A DNA stretch of 64,000 bases from Luteococcus sanguinis (GCF_039527675.1 NZ_BAAAKI010000017.1:1-64000); one strand, 5' to 3'. Counted from the stretch's first letter, positions 1 through 8,475 are shown. The notes: a model not told the origin generated them from the sequence alone. Translations and numbers: made by a program.

Positions 1-1030
1 CGGCGTCGGGATCACCGCGGCCTTGCGCCGCAACGGTATCCAGGTGGTTGAGGTCAACCGCACCCGGCCCGCGGAGCGCCGCAAACAAGGCAAGACCGAC
101 CGTCTCGACGCCTACCGCGCCGCCCGCTCCGTGATCTCCGGCGAGGCCACCACCCACCCCAAGCGCGACACGATCGAATCTCTGCGCGCTCTGGTGGTGA
201 CCCGCCGAAGCGCCAACAAATCCTCCAGGCCTGCTGGCGCCAGATCGGCTCCATCCTGGTCAACGCCAGCCCCCGGCTGCGTGACAAGTACCGTGATCTG
301 GGCCGTGACAAGCTCATCGACCTGCTGGCCGCCACTCGCCCGGACCAGATCAACGACCTGGCCGACGCCACCACCTTGCGAGCCCTGCGCAGCCTGACCC
401 GACGCCACCAGTTCCTGCGCGCCGAACTCGACGACCTCGACGCGCAACTCGACACCCACACCACGGCAAGGAATCCCGGGCTGCGCGCCATCCATGGCAT
501 CGGCCCAGCCCTGGCAGCAGTCCTGCTCATCACTGCCGGAGACAACCCCGACCGGCTGCGCAGCCCCGCTTCCTTCGCCGCGCTCTGCGGAACCAGCCCC
601 ATCCCCGTCTCATCCGGCAAGACCCAACACCACCGCCTCTCCCGCGGCGGCGATCGGCAAGCCAACTGGGCCCTCCACCAAGCCATCAAGGTCCGCATGA
701 GCCACGACCAACGCACCCGCGACTACCGCGACAAGCACCTCGACGCCGGCTGGACCCTCGCAGCCGTCCACCGCTCCCTCAAACGAGCACTCGCCCGAGA
801 GGTCTACCGCGCCCTGACCGGCCACTGCGAGATCCCGAACTACACCAACCTACGACCCGCCCGCCAAGCCAAGAACATCACCCTCACCAACGCCGCCGAA
901 GCCTGCGGCACCTGGCCCGCACGAATCTCCGAGATCGAACTCGGCAAGAGACGCAGCGACGACCTCGCCCACCGCTACCGAGAATGGCTCACAGCAGCTT
1001 GACACCAGATAGGAGCACCAGACCCTGATG
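1..1030 (+). mobile_element. IS110-family insertion sequence, right part
   Basis: Only the right part of the element is in the window. Its right end must lie in the short interval between the transposase stop (1002) and the 3' end of the next gene (1046). IS110 elements lack clear terminal inverted repeats, so the exact end cannot be placed by eye. Confidence 0.6.
2..1002 (+). pseudogene. IS110-family transposase, 5' truncated by window edge and frameshifted
   Basis: This is the transposase of an IS110/IS116-type element. The N-terminal half is read in the frame of base 2 (motif GKTDRLDAYRAAR of the DEDD RuvC-like domain). The rest is read from about base 220 in another frame. Splicing the two at the AAC AAA ATC region near 215-222 restores a normal-length family helix, so one base appears to be lost there. 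The C-terminal Transposase_20 domain is intact (IHGIGP, FAALCGTSP, and SSGK with the likely serine nucleophile). The start codon lies outside the window. A sequencing error would be the alternative explanation for the frameshift. IS110 bridge RNA is normally encoded in the left flank, which is not present here. Confidence 0.8.
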
Positions 1031-1045
1031 GCGCCCAGCGGCAGT

Positions 1046-1552
1046 TTAGGATCCGAGCTCCGACCGCTGGGCGAGGATCTGCTCGCGCAGAATGTCCCCG
1101 TGTCCACAGTGTTGGGCCAGCTCCCGGAGGACGTGGAGGCATACCCAGCCCAGGGGAAGCGGTCCCCGACGATTCCCGAGCAACACCTCATCGAGAGCCA
1201 GGGCGTCAACAGCGGCGCGCGAAGCCCGGACGGTCTTGGTGTAGGTCGTCGTCACGGACACGATGGTGTCCTCGGGTGAGAGTGCGAAGGACTCGTCAGG
1301 TCCGTCCACGATGCCCAGCTCGGCGCGTGAGCGCCCGGTCACGGCTTCCGAGAACCAGACCTGTTCGACGAAGGTGGCGTGTTTGACCAGGCCCAACAGT
1401 GTCGTCTTGGACGGTACGAGGGAACGGCGCGCTTCGGCCTCAGTCAGACCGTTGAGCAACCCCAAGATCATCTCCCGGTGCTGGTCGAGGAACACGGGCA
1501 GCTGGTCGGCGACGGGCAGCTGGTAGATCGCCGGATCATCGGGGTCAGTCAT
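1046..1552 (-). CDS. DinB/DUF664-family protein
   Basis: A 168-residue protein of the DinB-like four-helix bundle superfamily (DUF664), thiol- or metal-dependent enzymes of mostly unknown substrate. The His triad is visible: a first His in LVKHATFVEQVWF near residue 60, and a second cluster HVLRELAQHCGHGDILRE near the C-terminus. The length fits the family. The ATG at 1552 gives a protein that begins just before the first helix; no strong ribosome-binding site is seen. It lies downstream of the IS110 element in the accessory block, which also holds a second DinB protein (2268-2780). Confidence 0.8.
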   Translation of the reverse strand: MTDPDDPAIYQLPVADQLPVFLDQHREMILGLLNGLTEAEARRSLVPSKTTLLGLVKHATFVEQVWFSEAVTGRSRAELGIVDGPDESFALSPEDTIVSVTTTYTKTVRASRAAVDALALDEVLLGNRRGPLPLGWVCLHVLRELAQHCGHGDILREQILAQRSELGS

Positions 1553-1649
1553 GGTACGGATCGTGCCACGACGGGTCGTCAGGCGGCGACGCATTTGCCA
1601 ACACCGAGTCAGAACGGAACGACCTGGTCGCGGCAAGAGAGGGCGTTGC

Positions 1650-2222
1650 TCAGGACAGTTGGATGGCCGCTTTCGCTTCGGCCAAGGCGGCTTCCGCGTT
1701 GGATGTGTCGACGAGGGTTCGAGGGCCGTCGCGCAGGGCATCCCATTGCACCCAGCCGTCGTCTTGGACCTCTTCCCACGTGGGCACTCTGTGCCCTGGA
1801 ATGTCGGCGGCCCGGGTCTCGACGCGACGCCGGTGCTCGGCTTCATCGCTCAAGGACGTCTCGAGGACGACGAGTCGCGCACCAGCGCGGGCAGCGGTCT
1901 CCTGCCATCCCTGCCGCGCCTCGGGGACCGGGTTCACGGCGTCGACCACCACTGCGTTGCCGACCAGGAGGTTGGAGGCCGCCAGCTCGTGGACGATGAA
2001 GTACCCCTCGGGCCCAATGTCGTTGCCGGCGCGCCGCAGGGCGGTCTCGACTGCATCGACGCGCAGGTAGCACGCCCCCGTGGCCCCAGCCAGTCCCTTT
2101 GCCACGGTGGTCTTTCCCGTGCCGGGCCTGCCGGCCACCACGCACAGCCACGGACGACTGGGTCGAGGGATGGACACTGCTTCGGGGGAGCTGGTCACGT
2201 CACCATCGAACCAGCTGGACAA
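1650..2222 (-). CDS. AAA_33-type P-loop kinase
   Basis: A small P-loop NTPase of the AAA_33/zeta-toxin-like kinase group. It has a Walker A motif GRPGTGKTT near residue 31, a strand ending VVVDAVNP that resembles the DxN/P segment of these kinases, and an Arg-rich lid (EHRRRVETR). Such proteins phosphorylate small molecules or nucleotides; the substrate cannot be told from sequence. The start is uncertain: TTG at 2222 gives 190 residues, while GTG at 2198 or 2174 would put the P-loop nearer the N-terminus. A second member of the same superfamily lies at 4605-5069. Confidence 0.7.
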   Translation of the reverse strand: MSSWFDGDVTSSPEAVSIPRPSRPWLCVVAGRPGTGKTTVAKGLAGATGACYLRVDAVETALRRAGNDIGPEGYFIVHELAASNLLVGNAVVVDAVNPVPEARQGWQETAARAGARLVVLETSLSDEAEHRRRVETRAADIPGHRVPTWEEVQDDGWVQWDALRDGPRTLVDTSNAEAALAEAKAAIQLS

Positions 2223-2267
2223 CCCACCTGCGGCACGTGGGTACGTTTGGCTGGCTGTCGGGACGAG

Positions 2268-2780
2268 CTAACGGTTGGCGTGCAGCATTTTGAGCTGGCC
2301 GATTTCGGAGAGGTTCTTGGCCAGTTCGAAGTTCACCCACCCGGCCACACATCCGAGGGGCTGGGGAGTGGGCATGACCCAATCGATTGGCTCGTCGAGG
2401 TCGCGCGTGGCGAGGACATCGTCCCACTGGGCCTTCAGCTCCATGATGCGGTGGGTGCTGCCACTGCCGAGGAAGTCAGCCGGGTCGGACATGGGTTCGT
2501 TGTTGACCTGGGCCAGGGTGTTGGTCCACCACCACTCGATGTGCCACAGGAGCCAGCCGATGGTCGGTGGGGCCGGGACCGTGTCGTTGTCCTCGTCAAT
2601 CCAGTCGGCGGTCCATCCGTTGGGCGTCTCGTGCACGGTGACGCTCGAATGGCACGGCTTCCATGCTGCGAGTTCCGGGCTGATCTGCCCGATGATGTAC
2701 TCGTTGGCGTAGGACCATTCGATGGCCAGTTGGTCGCGCAACGCCGTGCGAGCGTCGGTTCGTGGGCTGGAGTCGGTCAC
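2268..2780 (-). CDS. DinB-superfamily protein
   Basis: A 170-residue protein of the DinB-like superfamily, with conserved IGWLLWHIEWWWTNTL in the second helix and a C-terminal helix ELAKNLSEIGQL. It starts at GTG 2780, preceded at a suitable distance by a GGAAAG ribosome-binding site; no ATG is available in frame. The same reading frame stays open far upstream on this strand, but that stretch is antisense-type read-through of the integrase region and not part of the protein. Function unknown. Confidence 0.75.
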   Translation of the reverse strand: MTDSSPRTDARTALRDQLAIEWSYANEYIIGQISPELAAWKPCHSSVTVHETPNGWTADWIDEDNDTVPAPPTIGWLLWHIEWWWTNTLAQVNNEPMSDPADFLGSGSTHRIMELKAQWDDVLATRDLDEPIDWVMPTPQPLGCVAGWVNFELAKNLSEIGQLKMLHANR

Positions 2781-2908
2781 GGTCTCTGCTTTCCGGACGT
2801 CAGTGTGGCCTTCGACCGAGGATGTGCTCCCCTTCGCGTGGTGCTGGGCGGGGCGGTCGCCAAAGACAATGTAGCCACTTACAGCGGCAAAGTAGTGCGT
2901 TTGCCTGG

Positions 2909-3853
2909 TCATGTCCCCGATGCCATGTAGGCGGCGAGAATGTAGTTGGGGTGACGGTCGAGGTTGTTGCGAGCGCGGTCGTACCGCATGGTCGTTCGCG
3001 GGTCCGCGTGGCGGGCGGCGATCTGCACGTCGCGGAGATCCACGCCGGCGTCGAGCATGGTGGTGACGAAGGTGTGGCGCAGCATGTGAGGGTGCATCCG
3101 CGCCGTGGTCACCCCGGCGGTCTTGGCCAGGGCACGCAGGCGCCTGGTCGCGGAGTGGCGATCCATCCGGCTCCCGCGGGAGCAGCGCAGGATCGGCCCG
3201 GATGTGCGGCCGTCGACGGCGCGCTCTACGGCTCGTTGGACTGCGGGTGGGAGTGGGGTTTGGACGACCTTGCCGCCCTTGCCCCTGACCTTCAACACCC
3301 GGTGGCCGTGTTCCTCGCCGAGGTCCTCGATGTTTGCCCCGCAGGCCTCGAAGATCCTCAGGCCGAGGAGCCCAAGCATGGCGACCAGAGCGAAGTCGTT
3401 GACGTTGCCGGAGTTCTTGCCCGCGGTGAGCATGGCCTCGAATTGCAGGTGTGACAGCCCGAGGGTGGGTGACTCGGGTGGCACGTTCGGCCGTCGGACG
3501 TGGTCGGCAGGCGAGACGGCCAGGGCGCCGTCGATGACGCAGATGCGGTAGAAGCCGACCACGACCGACAGGCGTCGGGAGATGGTGGAGGGTTTGAAGC
3601 CGCGGACTTCCTGCATCCACCGCAGGTAGAGCTCGATGTGTGCGCGCTGCGCCTGGAGGGGGTCCAGGCGGTGCTCGGCGCACCAGCGCAGCCAGATGCG
3701 TAGGTCTGACTCTGTGGGGGTCCGGGTGAGGCCCTTGTACCGGGCCAGGTAGGCCGCGACCGCACGCAGCAGCGGGTCTGCCTGCCCGAAGAGCAGAAGG
3801 GGTTGTGCCGTGGTCATGTCAGTCAAGGCTGCTGTGGCTATCCATCTTTCCAC
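2909..3853 (-). CDS. Tyrosine recombinase/integrase (XerD-like)
   Basis: A 314-residue site-specific tyrosine recombinase. The N-terminal SAM-like core-binding domain covers about residues 25-120. The catalytic domain shows the Arg in LLGLRIFEACG, the box HMLRHTF, the second His in AARHADPRTT and the nucleophile Tyr in MRYDRAR. All catalytic positions are present, so it is probably active. The start may be GTG 3853 or ATG 3817 (MTTAQPLL); neither has a strong ribosome-binding site. It is divergent from the toxin-antitoxin pair 40 bases away. No flanking tRNA or obvious attachment-site repeat was found, so its substrate is unknown. Confidence 0.9.
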   Translation of the reverse strand: MERWIATAALTDMTTAQPLLLFGQADPLLRAVAAYLARYKGLTRTPTESDLRIWLRWCAEHRLDPLQAQRAHIELYLRWMQEVRGFKPSTISRRLSVVVGFYRICVIDGALAVSPADHVRRPNVPPESPTLGLSHLQFEAMLTAGKNSGNVNDFALVAMLGLLGLRIFEACGANIEDLGEEHGHRVLKVRGKGGKVVQTPLPPAVQRAVERAVDGRTSGPILRCSRGSRMDRHSATRRLRALAKTAGVTTARMHPHMLRHTFVTTMLDAGVDLRDVQIAARHADPRTTMRYDRARNNLDRHPNYILAAYMASGT

Positions 3854-3860
3854 AATAGCT

Positions 3861-3888
3861 TTGTTGTAGAACCCTCAAGTTGTACTCT
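3861..3888 (+). promoter_or_regulatory. Candidate promoter of the HigBA-like operon (leaderless)
   Basis: TTGTTG (3861-3866) and TACTCT (3883-3888) are separated by 16 bp. Transcription would begin at about 3895, which is the GTG start itself, so the toxin mRNA would be leaderless. Inferred by eye. Confidence 0.4.
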
Positions 3889-3894
3889 GGTGTT

Positions 3895-4251
3895 GTGTGG
3901 GAACTGGACCTGAGGCTGGTCGACGACTGGTTGGACGGCCTCAGCAGCGAGGACTACGACCAGGTGTTCGCCGCGTTGCGGGTCTTGTCCCGTGAGGGTC
4001 CCACCTTGGGCAGACCGTTGGTGGACACCATCAAGGGCAGCAATGTGAAAAGCCTGAAGGAACTGCGGCCCGGCTCCACAGGTCGCAGCGAGATCAGAAT
4101 GCTGTTCGCGTTCGACCCGAGGTGACGGGCCATCATGCTGGTGGCCGGCGACAAGGCCGGCGACTGGCAACGTTGGTACACCAAGAACATCCCGGTCGCG
4201 GAACGTCGTTACCGTGACCACCTCGACCACCTACGAAAGGGACGGCAATGA
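3895..4251 (+). pseudogene. HigB/RelE-like toxin interrupted by in-frame TGA
   Basis: This gene belongs to the phage-derived Gp49-like/HigB mRNA-interferase family. The first 77 codons read WELDLRLVDDWLDGL, KELRPGSTGRSEIR and MLFAFDPR. A TGA at 4123-4125 then stops translation. The next 41 codons, in the same frame, encode the missing conserved tail (AIMLVAGDKAG, WQRWYTKNIPVA) and end at 4251, overlapping the antitoxin ATG by ATGA. A single point mutation therefore explains the lesion. The tail carries family-conserved residues, so the toxin is probably inactive unless the stop is read through. GTG 3895 fits family N-termini. Confidence 0.75.
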
Positions 4252-4550
4252 CCACGCTGGACGACCTGGCCGCCCGACGCCCCCCGAACTGGGAGGCGGT
4301 CGAGGCGCACGAGAAGCGCTTGCTCGCCGAGGTCCGTGCCTACAAGCTGCGTGAACTTCGCGAGCAGTTCGACATGACCCAGGTGGAGCTCGCCAAGGAG
4401 TTGTCGGTCACCCAGAACCGGGTCTCCGCGATCGAGCGGGGCGACATCGACCACACCCAGGTCGACACGCTCCGCCGATACGTGCAGGCCCTCGGCGGCA
4501 AGCTCGAAGTTGCGGTCAGCTTCGGTGACGAAAGCTTCAAGATCGCTTGA
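4248..4550 (+). CDS. XRE-family antitoxin (HigA-like)
   Basis: A 100-residue DNA-binding protein with a helix-turn-helix at about residues 38-75 (MTQVELAKELSVTQNRVSAI). It is the expected antitoxin and autorepressor of the upstream HigB-like gene, and its ATG overlaps the toxin stop (ATGA). The frame is intact even though the toxin is broken. That is the order expected of decay, because loss of the antitoxin first would be lethal. Confidence 0.85.
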   Translation: MTTLDDLAARRPPNWEAVEAHEKRLLAEVRAYKLRELREQFDMTQVELAKELSVTQNRVSAIERGDIDHTQVDTLRRYVQALGGKLEVAVSFGDESFKIA

Positions 4551-4592
4551 TCCCCGCGGCAAATGCGGACGTCGACGGGAGGGCTTGCCTCG

Positions 4593-4598
4593 TAGGTT
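4593..4598 (+). promoter_or_regulatory. -10 hexamer TAGGTT, leaderless start
   Basis: The hexamer lies exactly 6 nt before the ATG at 4605, so transcription probably starts at the start codon. No ribosome-binding site is present. Confidence 0.4.
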
Positions 4599-4604
4599 GG
4601 GGGC

Positions 4605-5069
4605 ATGACGCGGGTGGTCTTCATGTGTGGTCCGGCGGGCTCGGGCAAGTCGACGGTGGCTCGGGGGCTTGAGGAGGCCGGTTTCGTCCGGTTGTCGTTT
4701 GATCAGGAGGCGTGGGCGCGGGGACTGCGTGTGATGCCGCTGTCGACGGTGGACCATGCCGCGATAGACAGGGACCTTCGGCGTCGCCTGGCCGAGCTGC
4801 TTGTCGAGGGGCGAGACGTAGTGCTCGACTTCTCGTTCTGGTCACGGCGGATGCGCGACGACTGGCGCGGTGTGGTGGAACCGTTCGGGGTGGTGCCGGA
4901 GACGATCTACCTGGCCACGGATCGGCAGACGTGTCTGGATCGGGTCGGTGCTCGGTTCCTTGGGCACGGGGATGACTTCACCCTGAGCCCGGAAACGGCG
5001 GCGGCCTACTTCGATGACTTTGAACCACCGACGACTGACGAGGGTCCGTTGCAGGTCATCACGCCGTAG
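4605..5069 (+). CDS. AAA_33-type P-loop kinase
   Basis: A 154-residue ATP-dependent kinase-like protein with Walker A CGPAGSGKST near residue 8, a DFSFWSRRMRDDWR segment matching the substrate/Walker B region of AAA_33 proteins, and a lid region RQTCLDRVGAR. The family includes small-molecule kinases and polynucleotide-kinase-like enzymes; the substrate is not predictable. The ATG at 4605 follows a leaderless -10. The gene converges on pfp and shares an intergenic hairpin with it. Confidence 0.75.
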   Translation: MTRVVFMCGPAGSGKSTVARGLEEAGFVRLSFDQEAWARGLRVMPLSTVDHAAIDRDLRRRLAELLVEGRDVVLDFSFWSRRMRDDWRGVVEPFGVVPETIYLATDRQTCLDRVGARFLGHGDDFTLSPETAAAYFDDFEPPTTDEGPLQVITP

Positions 5070-5182
5070 CGGTGAGCCTCGCCCGGGGCTACGCCAGCGC
5101 TCGACGTCCAACGTCCGGTTCTCGGCATTATGCAGATGATCGATGTCACGAACCTGTCAGGGAACGTGGTCGGAGAGAACGC

Positions 5183-5215
5183 GAAGGCCGCGCCCCCCTC
5201 GGGGACGCGGCCTTC
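5183..5215. terminator. Hairpin between convergent kinase gene and pfp
   Basis: Perfect 10-bp arms GAAGGCCGCG (5183-5192) and CGCGGCCTTC (5206-5215) enclose a 13-nt loop. It sits between the two convergent 3' ends and can serve both strands; the flanking T-runs are weak. Confidence 0.65.
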
Positions 5216-5234
5216 TGGTTGGTGCTTGTGTGCC

Positions 5235-6467
5235 TCAGTGCTCCGGGGCGTGCTGGACGGCGACCGGAGCGGGCTGGCCGATCGTCGACAGCATTTCGGT
5301 GAACCAGGGCTGGCCGATGTCGAAGGGCTTGCCGCCCTTGATCCGGTCGAAGGCGATGGCGCTCAGCACGTCGCCGTTCTCCTCGTCCTCACCGATCACG
5401 CCGGGCTCGCCGCGCAGGGCGCAGTCGACGGCCAGGTCGGTGCACTGGTGGATCAGGTCCAGGTCGGCCTGGTTGGAGGCAGCAGCGCGGGAGTAGTAGC
5501 CCGACTTCTGCACCATGACCTTCTCGGCCTTCAGCAGCTTGGCGAACTGGTCGCCGAACCATGCACCGGGGTTGACCTTGTCGAGCTTCACGTGGCCGAA
5601 GGGGTCGCGCGGGACCTCCTGGCCCTGCTTCTCCATCTCGGCGATGATCGACTCCAAGCCGGCTCCCTCGGAGAGGAAGATCGTGACATTGCCGACCTCG
5701 TCCATCACCTTGGTGAGGCGCTCGGCCTCGGCAGCCAGGTCGATCTCGGCCTCGGGCACGTAGACGGCGTGCACGTCCCAGGCCTCCTTGCTCAGACCGA
5801 TCTCGGGCACCCAGGTCTCGACCGAGTCGAGCCACTCGCGGTACTTCTGCGCGGTGGCGGCCGTCAGCCAGCCACAGTTGCGGCCCATGACCTCGTGGAT
5901 GATCAGCATGCGCGAGCCCGAGTTGTGCTCACCGACGATGTTGCGGGCGAAACCGGCGCCCTGCTCGGCGGCGGTCCAGGCACCCAGCGACTGCTTGATC
6001 GGGATCACGTCGTTGTCGATGGTCTTGGGCAGGCCCACGACCGTCAGCTCGTACTTGTTCTCGTGCAGGAAGGCGGCCAGGTCGGCGGCCGTGGTGTTGG
6101 TGTCGTCACCACCAATGGTGTGCAGCACGTCGACGCCGTCCTCGACGAGACGGTCGGCGGCCACCTTCAGCGGGTTGTCGCCCTCGTCTACGAGACCGCG
6201 CTTGACCAGGTCCTTGGCGTTGGTGAGCTTGACGCGGGAGTTGCCGATGGGCGAGCCGCCGAACTGCTCCAGCACCTTGGCGTTCTGGCGAACCTCGGGG
6301 GTGACGGTGAAGTAGTCACCCTTCAGCAGACCCTGGTAGCCGTGCTTGTAGGCGATGATCTCGACATCGGGGGCGACCTCGGTGTAGCGCTCGATCAGGC
6401 CTGCAACGGCCGTGGACAGGCAGGGCGCGAAGCCGCCAGCGGTGAGCAGGGCAACCTTCTGGACCAT
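5235..6467 (-). CDS. pfp: PPi-dependent 6-phosphofructokinase
   Basis: A 410-residue phosphofructokinase that uses pyrophosphate to phosphorylate fructose 6-phosphate reversibly in glycolysis and gluconeogenesis. The N-terminus reads VALLTAGGFAPCLST. The GGDDTN motif has the Asp that marks PPi-dependent enzymes, and PKTIDND carries the catalytic Asp. Length and sequence type match the well-studied propionibacterial enzyme. ATG 6467 is preceded by a GAGGAAAGGG ribosome-binding site. It is monocistronic, ends at the 5183-5215 hairpin, and is divergent from a TadE-like gene. Confidence 0.93.
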   Translation of the reverse strand: MVQKVALLTAGGFAPCLSTAVAGLIERYTEVAPDVEIIAYKHGYQGLLKGDYFTVTPEVRQNAKVLEQFGGSPIGNSRVKLTNAKDLVKRGLVDEGDNPLKVAADRLVEDGVDVLHTIGGDDTNTTAADLAAFLHENKYELTVVGLPKTIDNDVIPIKQSLGAWTAAEQGAGFARNIVGEHNSGSRMLIIHEVMGRNCGWLTAATAQKYREWLDSVETWVPEIGLSKEAWDVHAVYVPEAEIDLAAEAERLTKVMDEVGNVTIFLSEGAGLESIIAEMEKQGQEVPRDPFGHVKLDKVNPGAWFGDQFAKLLKAEKVMVQKSGYYSRAAASNQADLDLIHQCTDLAVDCALRGEPGVIGEDEENGDVLSAIAFDRIKGGKPFDIGQPWFTEMLSTIGQPAPVAVQHAPEH

Positions 6468-6578
6468 GTGGATGGACCCTTTCCTCGAACATGAGTCGGA
6501 CATCGCCAGCCTATTGGATCGGCTGCCGTCTGGGACGAGCAGGGGCCGGGTGACCCTGCCGAGTGGCAGGCTGCGCGC

Positions 6579-6983
6579 ATGAGTCGACGAGTCGGACGAC
6601 GAAACCAGCGCGGCATGAGCGTCTCGGTGATGTTCTCGGGAGTGGTGCTGGCACTGCTGATGGTCGCGGGTCTGGTCATCGACGGGGGAGCCCAGGTGAG
6701 CGCCCGCCGCACTGCCGAGGCCGTCGCCGCGCAGGCTGCCCGCGCGGGCAGCGACGCCACCGCCGCCGAACGGCTCGTGGGGCGCGATGGCATCGCGGAG
6801 GGTTTGGCCGCGGCCCGCGCAGTGGTGGCCGCGCATCCCGAGGTGACCGGCGAGGTGGGCCTCGCGGCGGGGGTGCTCAGCGTCCACACCTCCGCCAGCG
6901 TCGACACGACCTTCCTGAGCCTGGTGCGCGTGGACCAACTGCACGCCACCGGGAGCGCCGAAGCGGTCCTGACACCCGCCTGA
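6579..6983 (+). CDS. TadE/TadG-like membrane protein
   Basis: A 134-residue protein with a basic N-terminus, one membrane helix at about residues 16-37 (MFSGVVLALLMVAGLVIDGG) and a following Ala/Arg-rich helix (SARRTAEAVAAQAARAG) typical of TadE-like minor pilin or helicase/secretion-neighbourhood proteins of Actinobacteria. No Tad pilus cluster lies beside it, so it is an orphan here. The start is ATG 6579 with only a weak GAGTGGCAGG upstream. Assignment rests on the N-terminal pattern. Confidence 0.6.
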   Translation: MSRRVGRRNQRGMSVSVMFSGVVLALLMVAGLVIDGGAQVSARRTAEAVAAQAARAGSDATAAERLVGRDGIAEGLAAARAVVAAHPEVTGEVGLAAGVLSVHTSASVDTTFLSLVRVDQLHATGSAEAVLTPA

Positions 6984-7043
6984 CGAGCACGACCTCATGG
7001 TCAGAGGGTGCACCACGGGCGTCTGCGGGGCAGACTGACGGAC

Positions 7044-7805
7044 ATGATCCAGTTCCGCGCCAACTTCTTCGCCGAGACCTTGGGGGTGTCCACGTCCGCG
7101 ACGGTGCTGCTGCCGCAACGCACGTCCGGGCAGATCGGCCTGGCGGGAACCGTCCGCCAGCACACCCCGGTGTTGTACCTGCTGCACGGCTACTCCGACG
7201 ACGACACGATCTGGCTGCGGCGCACCTCGATCGAGCGATACGCGTCCGACCGTGGGCTGGCAGTCGTGATGCCCAATGCCGGGACGAGCTTCTACTGCAA
7301 CGAGGTGTACGGACGGCGGTACTGGGACTACGTCTCGCAGGAGCTTCCGGCGCTGGTCGCCGAGCAGTTCACCGTCTCTGACGCGCGCGAGGACACCTTC
7401 GTCGCAGGCCTGTCGATGGGCGGTTATGGCGCCTTCAAGCTGGCGCTGCGCCAACCAGATCGGTTCGCCGCCGCGGGTTCGTTGAGCGGCTGCCTGGACA
7501 TGGCCACCTCACCGCGCAGTCCTCGGCCGGACGAAACCGTCTCCCCGGTCTGGGGCGATCGTCCGATCGCGGGCACGGACGACGACCTGGTGCACCTAGT
7601 CGGGCAGGCCGACGTCGCGTCCCTGCCGCGGATGTGGATGACCTGCGGCACCGAGGACCAGTTGGTCGAGCACAACCGCACCTTCGAGGCCGCCGCCCGC
7701 AGCGCCGGTGTCGACCTGGTCGCCGACTACCAGCCCGGAACCCACGAGTGGGGTTACTGGGACCGCACGATCCAGCAATTCCTCGACTTCGCGATGGAGG
7801 CATGA
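7044..7805 (+). CDS. Alpha/beta-hydrolase esterase (esterase D-like)
   Basis: A 253-residue esterase of the putative esterase/feruloyl-esterase-like family. It has an oxyanion segment YLLHGYSDDD, the nucleophile Ser124 in GLSMGGYGAF, an Asp in CGTEDQLV and the catalytic His in GTHEWGYWD. It lacks a signal peptide and so acts in the cytosol. Two starts are possible; ATG 7044 (MIQFRANFF) begins right before the first strand, while GTG 7008 would add twelve residues. The next gene starts one base after this stop region, so the two are translationally close. Confidence 0.85.
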   Translation: MIQFRANFFAETLGVSTSATVLLPQRTSGQIGLAGTVRQHTPVLYLLHGYSDDDTIWLRRTSIERYASDRGLAVVMPNAGTSFYCNEVYGRRYWDYVSQELPALVAEQFTVSDAREDTFVAGLSMGGYGAFKLALRQPDRFAAAGSLSGCLDMATSPRSPRPDETVSPVWGDRPIAGTDDDLVHLVGQADVASLPRMWMTCGTEDQLVEHNRTFEAAARSAGVDLVADYQPGTHEWGYWDRTIQQFLDFAMEA

Positions 7806-7806
7806 C

Positions 7807-8427
7807 ATGGCCCGCTACTTCGACGTCCACCCCGACAACCCGCAGGCGCGATCGATCACGCAGGTCGCCGACATCGTCCGGGGCGGGGGACTGGTGGCGT
7901 ACCCGACCGACTCCGGCTTCGCGCTCGGTTGCCGGATGGGCGACAAGGACGCCCTGGAGCGGATCAAGAAGCTGCGCCAACTGGACGACAAGCACCACTT
8001 CACGCTGGTGGTCAGCGAGTTCGCGCACCTGGGTGAGTACGTGCAGATGGACAACCGCGTCTTCCGCGCGGTGAAGGCCGCGACGCCTGGCCCATACACC
8101 TTCATCCTCCCGGCGACGCGCGAACTGCCCCGCGCGATGCTGCACGCCAAGAAGAAGACCGTTGGCGTGCGCGTCCCCGATCACGTCACCGCGCTCGCAC
8201 TGCTGTCCGAGCTGGGGACGCCGCTCACCTCGTCCTCGTTGATCCTGCCGGACGCCACCGAGCCGATGACCGACGGCTGGACGATCGCGGACGAGCTCGG
8301 GAACCTCGTCGACGCGGTGCTGGATTCCGGAGACGTCGGCGTCGGCCCCACCACCGTCGTCGACCTCAGCGGGGACGAACCAGTGGTTGTCCGGGCCGGC
8401 GCGGGAGATCCGTCCCCCTTCGAGTAG
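7807..8427 (+). CDS. YciO/YrdC/Sua5-family protein
   Basis: A 206-residue protein with the YrdC fold (RSITQVADIVRGGGLVAYPTDSGF, and the KHHFTLVV and TPGPYTFIL segments). The family includes threonylcarbamoyl-AMP synthases for tRNA t6A37. The length and the lack of a C-terminal Sua5 domain place it with YciO-type paralogues, whose role is less certain. It begins one base after the esterase stop, suggesting one transcript. Confidence 0.85.
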   Translation: MARYFDVHPDNPQARSITQVADIVRGGGLVAYPTDSGFALGCRMGDKDALERIKKLRQLDDKHHFTLVVSEFAHLGEYVQMDNRVFRAVKAATPGPYTFILPATRELPRAMLHAKKKTVGVRVPDHVTALALLSELGTPLTSSSLILPDATEPMTDGWTIADELGNLVDAVLDSGDVGVGPTTVVDLSGDEPVVVRAGAGDPSPFE

Positions 8428-8463
8428 GCGGTTCGCACCAAGGGCGCTGTCGGTGAGCGTGGC

Positions 8464-8469
8464 TAGGGT
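8464..8469 (+). promoter_or_regulatory. -10 hexamer TAGGGT, leaderless start
   Basis: The hexamer lies 6 nt before ATG 8476 of the M3 peptidase gene; no ribosome-binding site is seen. Confidence 0.4.
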
Positions 8470-8475
8470 GGCTGC

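Noticed and set aside
1003..1045. IS110 bridge RNA downstream of the transposase
   Set aside because: Only about 40 bases separate the transposase from the next gene; there is no room, and IS110-type elements carry the RNA in the left flank outside the window.
2781..3683. Upstream extension of the DinB frame across the integrase
   Set aside because: The extension is Arg/Pro/Ala-rich, lies on the same strand as the integrase in a different frame and contains no domain; GTG 2780 with GGAAAG is a better start.
5130..6494. Long plus-strand open frame antisense to pfp
   Set aside because: High-GC codon bias opens antisense frames; the residues are Val/Gly/Leu/Asp-rich without motif, no ribosome-binding site is present and pfp is certain.
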